Source: Anaerolineales bacterium | GTDB lineage: Bacteria > Chloroflexota > Anaerolineae > Anaerolineales > E44-bin32 | NCBI GenBank assembly: GCA_023250385.1 | Contig: JAHFAU010000019.1 | Coordinates: forward strand, 1 to 18,487 | DNA: 18,487 bases | Direction of reading: 5' to 3' | Program-made: the position numbers and the translations under genes | Part shown: one piece after another, positions 7,767-14,302 of the stretch | How positions within the stretch are numbered: the stretch's first letter is position 1 | Layout of the letters: each line of letters begins with the position of its first letter | Notes under the pieces: generated by a model | What the model was told of the DNA's origin: nothing | What the model saw: the letters and a program-made list of their open reading frames with translations, nothing else | Databases searched by the model: none

Positions 7767-9366
7767 TCATCAGCTCTCGAAGAATCGCGGGGCGGATTTG
7801 CCTCCAGGGTTGGTCAGCCGTCGCCCGCTCGTAAGCCCTGCCAATCCGCAGCAGGGTTGCCTCCGAGAAATCGGGCCCCATCCACTGGACCCCGATCGGC
7901 AGTCGGCTGGTGTCCAGACCGGCCGGGACAGAGAGCGCCGGGATGCCGGCGTGATTGGCGGGGACTGTCAGTAGATCGGCATACTGCATCAGCACCGAAT
8001 CTCCATATACCTTCCCGAGCTCAAAAGCTGTCGTGGGGGTCGTTGGAGCCAGCAGCGCGTCAAGCCGGGCGGGCCCTTCTTGATCGAACGCCCGCTCAAA
8101 GTCGCGGCGGATCGCGGTGCGGACCCGCAAGGCCTGCTCGTAGTACCGCTTCTCGTACTGGGCGCCCGAAACATACATTCCCATCAGGATGCGCAGCTTG
8201 GGCTGGGTTCCGAATCCCTCGCCCCGGCTGCGCCGGTACAGCTGACTCAAATCGGCGGCCGGCCCGGCGGCACGATGGCCGTACTTGACTCCATCATAGC
8301 GATGCAGGTTGGAGGCGGCTTCCACCCGCGAGATGACAAAGTAAGCCGGGATGGCGAACCGCACGCTTGGCATAGGCACGTCCTCCACGATCTCGGCCCC
8401 CAGCCCGGCCAACGTCTCTGCCACCCGACGAACTGCCTGTTCGATCTCCGGCTGCAGGCCCTGCTCTCGCAGTTCTCCGGTCTCGGCATCCGGAGTGCGC
8501 AGGCGCAGGAAATCGGGTGAGAGGCCGACCCGCAGCCCTTGGACTCCGGCCTCCAGTTCCGCAACGTAATCCGTGAGCGGCGCGTTGGCCGCGGTCGAAT
8601 CGCGCCAGTCCGGCCCGGCGATCGCCCCCAGCATCAGGGCCGCGTCGGTCGTGTTGCGGGCGAGCGGGCCCGGGGAATCCAGCGAAGAAGCGAAGGCGAT
8701 CAATCCGTATCGAGACACCCTTCCGTAGGTCGGCTTGAGCCCGACAACCCCGCAGAAAGCTGCGGGCTGACGGATCGAGCCGGAAGTGTCGGTCCCTAAC
8801 GAGAGGGTGGCCTCTCCGGCAGCCACCGCGGCAGCGCTGCCTCCGGAAGAGCCTCCAGGAACGCGATCCGCTGCCCACGGATTGCGAGTGGTCGGATTGA
8901 AGGCGGAGGACTCATTGGATGACCCGTAGGTAAACTCGTCCAGATTCGCCTTGCCGATGGTCAGCGCCCCGGCTGCTTCTAATCTGGCCACCGGCGTGGC
9001 CGTGTAGGGGGAAACGAAGTTCGCCAGGATCCGCGACCCGGCCGTCGATGGAGTACCGGCGACGCAGAAGATATCTTTGACCGCCAGCGGGACTCCGGCC
9101 AGCGGTCCGGGATCTTCGCCAGAGGCCAATGCCCGGTCTACGGCGCGGGCTTGCTGCCGGGCACGTTCTCGGGTAACGGTGATATAGGCGTGCACCCGGG
9201 CGGCGTCTAGCGGATCGGCGGAAGTGTTCTGCACACTGCCCGAACGGCCTTCCACCAACTCGATCCGGGCCAGGGTCGAGTCGAGCGCCTCTCCCGCGCT
9301 GAACTCGCCACGCTTGAGCCGGCGAACCAGCTCAAGGGCGGGCAGATCGCAGATCTGCCCGGTCAT
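7759..9366 (-). CDS. gatA: Aspartyl/glutamyl-tRNA(Asn/Gln) amidotransferase subunit A
   Basis: Glutaminase subunit of GatCAB, an amidase-signature enzyme that frees ammonia from glutamine. The Ser-cisSer-Lys triad is visible: K97 in GVPLAVKDIF, S173 in PGGSSGGSAAAVAAG and S197 in GTDTSGSIRQPAAFCG. The protein is 535 residues, about 50 longer than usual. Part of the excess is an insert near residues 39-55 (region of RSGSVQNTSADPLD) and another near PDAETGELREQG around residues 300-315. The core motifs are intact, so I expect activity. The gene overlaps gatC by 4 bp (ATGA) and gatB by 8 bp, a tightly coupled operon. The start is fixed by the overlap and by the homology beginning immediately. 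Confidence 0.95.
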   Translation of the reverse strand: MTGQICDLPALELVRRLKRGEFSAGEALDSTLARIELVEGRSGSVQNTSADPLDAARVHAYITVTRERARQQARAVDRALASGEDPGPLAGVPLAVKDIFCVAGTPSTAGSRILANFVSPYTATPVARLEAAGALTIGKANLDEFTYGSSNESSAFNPTTRNPWAADRVPGGSSGGSAAAVAAGEATLSLGTDTSGSIRQPAAFCGVVGLKPTYGRVSRYGLIAFASSLDSPGPLARNTTDAALMLGAIAGPDWRDSTAANAPLTDYVAELEAGVQGLRVGLSPDFLRLRTPDAETGELREQGLQPEIEQAVRRVAETLAGLGAEIVEDVPMPSVRFAIPAYFVISRVEAASNLHRYDGVKYGHRAAGPAADLSQLYRRSRGEGFGTQPKLRILMGMYVSGAQYEKRYYEQALRVRTAIRRDFERAFDQEGPARLDALLAPTTPTTAFELGKVYGDSVLMQYADLLTVPANHAGIPALSVPAGLDTSRLPIGVQWMGPDFSEATLLRIGRAYERATADQPWRQIRPAILRELMSA

Positions 9367-9698
9367 TCCAAATCGATGCGGGGAAGGTCTGGGACGACGA
9401 GGTAACGATCCATCACTTCGGGGGCCTGCGCCAAGATCGCATCAGCCAGCTCCGAGGGCCGAATCTGATCACCGCGCGGGCTGGGTCGGATCGCGGGGCC
9501 GTACGGCACACCATGGGAAGTGATCGGCAGGTCGAGTGCGATCCGGACGGCCTCCAGCTCTCGGATCGCATCGAGTTGGGCGTTCAATTCATGCCGGAGG
9601 TATTCGGCTTCATCCGCCTGCAGCTCGAGCGCAGCCAGCTGAACCAGATGCTGGAACACCTGCTCATCGATCGGTTTAGGCTTCGGCGCTTCTGCCAT
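9363..9698 (-). CDS. gatC: Aspartyl/glutamyl-tRNA(Asn/Gln) amidotransferase subunit C
   Basis: The small clamp subunit that wraps GatA and GatB. It has 111 residues, slightly longer than the usual 95-100. The N-terminal helix pair (VFQHLVQLAALELQADEAEYLRHELNAQL split over 14-42), the RPSELADAILAQAPEV segment and YLVVPDLP near the end match GatC. The middle loop with GVPYGPAIRPSPRGDQI is a little longer than usual and may explain the size. A GGAGG ribosome site on the minus strand lies about 6 nt before the ATG at 9698. It is first gene of the gatCAB operon and divergent from the acyl-CoA dehydrogenase gene. Confidence 0.9.
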   Translation of the reverse strand: MAEAPKPKPIDEQVFQHLVQLAALELQADEAEYLRHELNAQLDAIRELEAVRIALDLPITSHGVPYGPAIRPSPRGDQIRPSELADAILAQAPEVMDRYLVVPDLPRIDLE

Positions 9699-9699
9699 G

Positions 9700-9737
9700 G
9701 GGAGCCTCCCCGGTTGGCCATTGTACCCGAGGCTCCC
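9700..9737. repeat. Perfect 9-bp inverted repeat in the gatC/acyl-CoA dehydrogenase intergenic region
   Basis: GGGAGCCTC (9700-9708) and GAGGCTCCC (9729-9737) are exact inverted copies with a 20-bp spacer. The left arm lies directly before the gatC start and contains the gatC ribosome site on the minus strand; the right arm covers the -35 position of the rightward promoter. It could be a divided operator for a dimeric regulator, or an RNA hairpin masking the gatC ribosome site if transcription starts upstream of it. Confidence 0.6.
9720..9725 (-). promoter_or_regulatory. Possible -10 for gatCAB
   Basis: On the minus strand TACAAT lies in the spacer of the inverted repeat, about 22 nt before the gatC ATG, which would give a leader of about 15 nt carrying the GGAGG ribosome site. 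No convincing -35 is present, so this is tentative. Confidence 0.3.
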
Positions 9738-9750
9738 GTCCGACCCTGCG

Positions 9751-9759
9751 TGCTATAAT
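9751..9759 (+). promoter_or_regulatory. Extended -10 promoter of the acyl-CoA dehydrogenase gene
   Basis: TGCTATAAT combines a TGn extension with a perfect TATAAT (9754-9759). Transcription would begin near 9766, about 21 nt before the ATG at 9787. No Shine-Dalgarno sequence is present in the short pyrimidine-rich leader. This element rules out the longer open frame beginning at 9697 as the real start. Confidence 0.65.
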
Positions 9760-9786
9760 CGCCCCGCCTCGCCCCTCCCAGCTGCG

Positions 9787-10971
9787 ATGGTCAGCGAAAT
9801 CATTCATCCCGGTCCAAGCCTGCAACTTACACCTGAGCAAGAGCAGATCCGCCAGCTCGCCCGTGAATTTGCTCAGAACGAAATCGCGCCCATCGCGGCC
9901 GAATTCGACGAGCGCGGTGAGTTTCCGCTCGCCACAGTTCGCAAGATGGGCCAGATGGGCTTCATGGGGATCGAGGTTCCCGAAGAGTACGGGGGAGCCG
10001 GCCTGGACAGCCTGGCCTATGTGCTGGCTATGATCGAAATCAGCAAGGCCGATGCCTCCCACGGCACCATCATGTCGGTCAACAATTCGCTCTTCTGTTA
10101 CGCGCTGCAGCGCTTCGGGTCGGAGGACCAGAAACAAAGATTCCTCCGTCCGGTAGCCTCGGGCGAGGCGATCGCCGCCTATTCCCTGACCGAACCGATG
10201 TCAGGATCGGACGCCGGGACGATGCGCTCGCGGGCTGCCCGCGACGGCGAGCTGTACGTCATCAATGGGCGCAAATCCTGGGTGAGCAGCGGGCCCGTAG
10301 CCAAATACATTCTGCTCTTCACGATGACCGAGCCCGAGCGGAAACAGCGCGGCGTCACAGCCTTTCTGATTGAGACGGACCGGCCCGGGTTCAGCGTTGG
10401 CAAGCTCGAGCCGAAGCTCGGGATTCGAGCCAGCGCCACTTGCGAGATTCTCTTCGAGGACTACCGCTGCCCGATCGCAAATCGGCTGGGCGAACCGGGA
10501 GAGGGTTTCAAGATTGCCCTGCATGCGCTCGACGCGGGCCGGATCGGAATCGCCGCTCAAGCCCTGGGCATCGCCGAAGCGGCTTACGAGGCCAGCCTGA
10601 GTTACGCCCGCCAGCGTGAGGCCTTCGGCCAGCCGATCGGGGAATTCCAGGGAATCGGCTTCAAGTTGGCCGACATGAAGACTCGGATTGAGGCCAGCCG
10701 GCTGCTGATTTATCAGGCCGCCCTGGCCAAACAGGCCGCCAAGCTCAGCGGCGAGCCCTTTACGCTGGAGGCCTCCATGGCGAAACTGTTCGCTTCCGAG
10801 ACCGCCAACTTCTGCACCAACAATGCGGTGCAGATTCACGGCGGGATGGGGTACTCCAAAGAACTGCCGGTCGAGCGTTACTTCCGGGATGCCAAGATCA
10901 CGGAAATCTACGAAGGCACAAGCGAGATCCAGCGGCTGGTCATCTCACGGCAGGAGCTTGGGCTTCGCTAG
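9787..10971 (+). CDS. Acyl-CoA dehydrogenase (short-chain type)
   Basis: FAD-dependent alpha,beta-dehydrogenase of acyl-CoA thioesters, 394 residues from the chosen ATG. Family marks: PEEYGGAGLDSLAYVLAMIEIS, AYSLTEPMSGSDAGTM, the FAD/substrate region GIAAQALGIAEAAYEASLSYARQR, and the C-terminal IHGGMGYSKELPVERYFRDAKITEIYEGTSEIQR. The base is expected to be E376 in IYEGTSEIQ, the position used by short- and medium-chain enzymes. Best guess is a butyryl-CoA or short branched-chain enzyme passing electrons to ETF, but chain length cannot be read reliably. Start 4982-style upstream extension exists (open to 9697), but it runs through a strong promoter; homology starts with LQLTPEQEQIRQLAREF. ETF genes are not in the window. 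Confidence 0.92.
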   Translation: MVSEIIHPGPSLQLTPEQEQIRQLAREFAQNEIAPIAAEFDERGEFPLATVRKMGQMGFMGIEVPEEYGGAGLDSLAYVLAMIEISKADASHGTIMSVNNSLFCYALQRFGSEDQKQRFLRPVASGEAIAAYSLTEPMSGSDAGTMRSRAARDGELYVINGRKSWVSSGPVAKYILLFTMTEPERKQRGVTAFLIETDRPGFSVGKLEPKLGIRASATCEILFEDYRCPIANRLGEPGEGFKIALHALDAGRIGIAAQALGIAEAAYEASLSYARQREAFGQPIGEFQGIGFKLADMKTRIEASRLLIYQAALAKQAAKLSGEPFTLEASMAKLFASETANFCTNNAVQIHGGMGYSKELPVERYFRDAKITEIYEGTSEIQRLVISRQELGLR

Positions 10972-11198
10972 CGCCTGACCCCACCCAAACCCGATCGCTT
11001 GTGCCATTTTTCACAAATCACCTTCACCCCGCAACGATTTCGCTCTAATTGCCGGGAATGGTCCTCTGATCGATACTGCGAACCCGGGCTCGCAGCGCGC
11101 CCATATTTTTCGCCCGGCAGGGTCCGCTAGGCTAGCGTCGGGAATCTGGTCCGTAGTTTGGGAAAGGATTTGAGATCGAGGATCGATGAGCGCTAGCG
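10966..11198. repeat. Cluster of CGCTAGCG-type palindromes around the spacer before the glycosyltransferase gene
   Basis: Three related palindromes: CGCTAGCG at 10966-10973 (over the acyl-CoA dehydrogenase stop), CGCTAGGCTAGCG at 11125-11137 (49 bp before the next start), and CGCTAGCG at 11191-11198 (codons 2-5 of the next gene). Between them the spacer 10974-11185 holds no convincing ORF, promoter or T-tailed hairpin. The copies may be binding sites or may be coincidence, as two overlap coding sequence. Confidence 0.4.
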
Positions 11199-12829
11199 AT
11201 GGTCTGATCCTCTTCAGCGGGGTTGCCCTGGCGGCGGTCGGGCTTGACCTGGTCCTGCTCTGGGCCTGGCGCGCCTTTCGCCGGGCGAAAACAGCCGCCA
11301 GCCTGGCTCCCACGACCGGGGCCCTCCCCTCAGAAGCAACGACTCCTCAACCGCCTTGGGTCGTACGGCGGATGCTGTCGCTGGAGTCTTCCTTCTCAGC
11401 CGGCTACGCGGCCATCGTTCGATTGACCCGGCTGGCAGCTGGAATGCTGCGCGATGAACAGAGCCTGCTGCGGACCCTCGTCGTGCTAGCCTGCTTCCTA
11501 ACCGCTTTGAGTTTGGGGTACGCCTCCTCCGACCAGTTCATGGTCCAGCCCTGGCTGCCCTGGGCCTGGATCGCTTGTGTGATCGTCTCGCTTTTCTCGC
11601 TGCTTCCTCTGGCGCGGCCGCAGCAATCGGTCGATCGAAAAGATCGCTGGATTTTCGCGGTTGTCCTCCTCGCCGGCCTGCTTCGCGTGATCCGGCTGGA
11701 GACTATTCCCGGAGGTTTCCATGTGGACGAGTGGGGCGCGGCCGACTTCGCGCTTCGCTACGTCGTTCCCCCCCTCGATCGTACGATCTCACCCTTCGTT
11801 ACCGGACATAGCGCTCAACCCGCCCTCTACTTCTATGTGGCCCGGCTGTCGCTCGCAGCGTTTGGGGAGCGAATCGCCGGGCTGCGAATGAGCAGCGTCC
11901 TGGCAGGCTCGCTGGCCATCCTGCCGACCTTTGCACTGATTTCGCTGTTGCACAATCGGAGAGCCGCCTACCTGGCCGCGGTTCTGATGGCGACCTACCA
12001 CTTTCACATTCACTGGTCCCGAATCGGGCTGAACAACATCTGGGATACCCTGTGGGTCCCCTTGATCCTGGCCTTGTTTGTCTGGGGATGGAAACATGAC
12101 CGGCCCGGGGGAGCAGCCCTCGCCGGCCTGGCGCTCGGGCTCTCCCAGTACTTCTACGCCGGCAGCCGGATTGGAATCTTCTTGCTGGGGTATGTGGTCA
12201 TTCGATCGTGGCGAACCGATCGCGACGATGCCCGACTGGTTTCGCATCTGGGCCGGCTGGTCGGGATGGCCGCCGTCGTGGCCGGTCCGCTGGCCGTCTT
12301 CGCCGCACTCAATCCGGAAATCTTCTCCAATCGGCTGACCTCCGGTCTGCTTTGGGATCCATTCGCAACAGCGCTCCCCCGGACAGCTCCCACATTCCTG
12401 CCTTCCGTGCCGCAGCAGTTCATCTGGTCGCTGCTCAGCTTCACGGCGATTCCGGAGGGGGCAGGCTTTTATCGCCCGGGTGTGCCGCTGGTGATCGGTC
12501 TGGCGGTCCCGCTGCTGCTAGCAGGGGTCCTCTGGCAGATCCATCGGCGGCAGTGGTTGCCGGTGCTCTGGCTAGGGCTCACGATGTTCTTCGGCGGATT
12601 CCTGCTCGAAGCCCTGCCGGCCAGCAACCATTATGCTGTGGCGATCCCGGCGATCTGTTGGTTGGTCGCCTCGCCGCTGGAAGCGCTCACCGGCTTCGGG
12701 CGGAAGCGCTGGGCGCTGCTGGCCCTGGCGATTCTGGTTGCGACCGACTTGTACTTCTACTTCGGGATCTATGCCCAATCCCCGTCGCTAGATTTCATCC
12801 ACGTTTTCCCGCCCAACCCTTGGAGATAG
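11186..12829 (+). CDS. GT-C fold membrane glycosyltransferase (GT39/ArnT-like, PMT family)
   Basis: A 547-residue polytopic membrane protein. After an N-terminal membrane segment (about 6-28) and a soluble stretch, many hydrophobic helices follow from about residue 95. The first large loop carries D181-E182 in GGFHVDEWGAADFALRY, the acidic pair expected for lipid-phosphate-sugar-dependent GT-C enzymes, and later QPALYFYVARL and GERIAGLRMSSVLAG, typical of the dolichyl/undecaprenyl-phosphate mannosyltransferase family. It should transfer a sugar from a polyprenyl-phosphate donor to a lipid, glycan or protein at the outer membrane face; acceptor unknown. A GAGG lies just before the ATG. It is followed after 19 bp by the oxidoreductase gene and seems to be the first gene of the long operon. 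Confidence 0.8.
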   Translation: MSASDGLILFSGVALAAVGLDLVLLWAWRAFRRAKTAASLAPTTGALPSEATTPQPPWVVRRMLSLESSFSAGYAAIVRLTRLAAGMLRDEQSLLRTLVVLACFLTALSLGYASSDQFMVQPWLPWAWIACVIVSLFSLLPLARPQQSVDRKDRWIFAVVLLAGLLRVIRLETIPGGFHVDEWGAADFALRYVVPPLDRTISPFVTGHSAQPALYFYVARLSLAAFGERIAGLRMSSVLAGSLAILPTFALISLLHNRRAAYLAAVLMATYHFHIHWSRIGLNNIWDTLWVPLILALFVWGWKHDRPGGAALAGLALGLSQYFYAGSRIGIFLLGYVVIRSWRTDRDDARLVSHLGRLVGMAAVVAGPLAVFAALNPEIFSNRLTSGLLWDPFATALPRTAPTFLPSVPQQFIWSLLSFTAIPEGAGFYRPGVPLVIGLAVPLLLAGVLWQIHRRQWLPVLWLGLTMFFGGFLLEALPASNHYAVAIPAICWLVASPLEALTGFGRKRWALLALAILVATDLYFYFGIYAQSPSLDFIHVFPPNPWR

Positions 12830-12848
12830 CAGCCGGGAGGTCCAGGCC

Positions 12849-13883
12849 ATGAAGGGCATGTTCTACCGCAGGCACGGCGGCAACGAGGTCTTGGAGATTG
12901 GGGAGCTGCCCGACCCGCGGCCGGGTCCCGGAGAAGTCCTGGTCCGGGTCGAACACGTCTCGCTGAACCACGTAGATCTGCTTACTCGCAACGGTTGGCC
13001 CGGCATCAAGCTCGAACTACCGCACGTCCCCGGATGCGATGGTGCCGGCCGGGTTGTCGAACTTGGGGAGGGGGTCACCCAGTTCGCGGTCGGAGATCCG
13101 GTCGTGATCTACCCCAACCTAAGCGACGGTGAGTGCGAGGCCTGTCTCGCCGGACTCGACAACCAGTGTCGCCAGTGGCAATTGCTCGGCGAGCACGTCT
13201 GGGGGACGTTTCGCGAGGCGCTCGTCCTGCCGCAGCAGAACGTGCTGAAAACCCCGACCGATTTCCCGCCTCAGCAGGCGGCGGCCGCCGCGCTGGTGTA
13301 TCTGACCGCCTGGCACTCGCTCATTACCCGCGGGAGAGTACGCCCTGGGGAGGTTGTGCTGGTGGTCGGTGCCTCCGGCGGGGTAAATACCGCCTCCATC
13401 CAAATCGCAAAGTTGACTGGGGCGACGGTCTTGGTGGTCGGCTCCAATCCGCAGAAGCTTGAACTCGCCCAGGCCCTGGGCGCGGATTTGCTCATTGACC
13501 GGTCTCAGGACCCCGATTGGTCCAAAGCGGCATACCGTGCGTTCGGCCGCCGGGGAGTAGACGTTGTAGTAGATAACGTGGGCGCCCCGACCCTGCCGCT
13601 GAGCCTGCGAGCAGCCCGCAAAGGTGGCCGGATCTTGACGGTCGGCAACAGCGGCGGGCCGGAAATCGCGCTCGACAACCGCCTGGTCTTCGGCAAGCAC
13701 CTGTCTATCCTGGGCTCCACGATGGGGACCCGCAGCGAGTTCGCGACCGTGATGGGCCTGGTCTTTCGCCGCACGTTGCGGCCGGTGCTCGACCGGGGGT
13801 TCCCACTTGCCGAGGCCGCCGCGGCCTTTGCCCGAATGGAGGCAGGGGAACAGCAGGGGAAGATTACACTTGCGGTTGGATGA
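12849..13883 (+). CDS. Medium-chain dehydrogenase/reductase (zinc-type alcohol dehydrogenase / quinone oxidoreductase-like)
   Basis: A 344-residue MDR protein. GroES-like part: EVLVRVEHVSLNHVDLLTRNGW and LPHVPGCDGAGRVVELGEGV; the position that normally holds the catalytic-zinc cysteine is His/Val here (LNHVD), so a catalytic zinc is unlikely. The structural-zinc loop retains C96, C99 and C107 but has D93 where the first Cys is expected. The Rossmann part has VVGASGGVNTAS (172-183), and the second strand ends in GSNPQK without an acidic residue, which favours NADPH. The substrate is unknown; an enoyl-CoA or quinone reductase is as likely as an alcohol dehydrogenase. A GGGAGG ribosome site lies 8 nt before the ATG. 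Its stop overlaps the next start (ATGA). Confidence 0.85.
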   Translation: MKGMFYRRHGGNEVLEIGELPDPRPGPGEVLVRVEHVSLNHVDLLTRNGWPGIKLELPHVPGCDGAGRVVELGEGVTQFAVGDPVVIYPNLSDGECEACLAGLDNQCRQWQLLGEHVWGTFREALVLPQQNVLKTPTDFPPQQAAAAALVYLTAWHSLITRGRVRPGEVVLVVGASGGVNTASIQIAKLTGATVLVVGSNPQKLELAQALGADLLIDRSQDPDWSKAAYRAFGRRGVDVVVDNVGAPTLPLSLRAARKGGRILTVGNSGGPEIALDNRLVFGKHLSILGSTMGTRSEFATVMGLVFRRTLRPVLDRGFPLAEAAAAFARMEAGEQQGKITLAVG

Positions 13884-14302
13884 CCCAACCCGGGCGGGTT
13901 GCCAGGCGCAGGCCGCTGCTCGTAACTTGGCTCAGCGTGGGAGTGTTAACCCTAGCGGTCTTCAATCTTGGCGGATGGCTGGCCGGCCTGAACCTGCCCG
14001 ACCTTCCGTTCTCGGTCCCGCGGGCTTATCTGTTGGCGCGAAATGCCCTGTGGGCCGGGTGGGGAGTGCTGAGCGCGCTGTTCGCCTACCAGGGCCGGCG
14101 AAGTGCGATGGGTCTGCTGCGGGTCGGGGGACTGGTCGTACTGAGCTGGTACTGGGCCGACCGCCTCTGGCTCGCTCGCTCTGAATACACCCGGAACCGC
14201 TGGCCATTGGCTGCTTTGTTCACAGCCTTGGCCGTCACCGCAGTAGCCGTAGTTCTTAGCCGGCCGGCTGTGCGTGACTACTTTCAGGAGAAACACTCAT
14301 GA
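13880..14302 (+). CDS. Four-helix membrane protein of unknown function
   Basis: A 140-residue protein that I cannot assign to a family. The N-terminus is basic (RVARRR), followed by four hydrophobic segments at about 13-35, 47-70, 78-97 and 108-127 and a short charged tail. The third helix is bounded by WYWADRLW, with aromatic and acidic residues in the membrane interface. It overlaps the oxidoreductase gene by 4 bp (ATGA at 13880) and the carboxyltransferase gene by 4 bp (ATGA at 14299), so it is translated as part of the operon. No evidence links it directly to carboxylase function. Confidence 0.75.
   Translation: MTQPGRVARRRPLLVTWLSVGVLTLAVFNLGGWLAGLNLPDLPFSVPRAYLLARNALWAGWGVLSALFAYQGRRSAMGLLRVGGLVVLSWYWADRLWLARSEYTRNRWPLAALFTALAVTAVAVVLSRPAVRDYFQEKHS

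Noticed and set aside
10999..11016. TTGTG/CACAA inverted repeat in the spacer after the acyl-CoA dehydrogenase gene
   Set aside because: Five-base arms with an 8-bp spacer are expected by chance and there is no other support.
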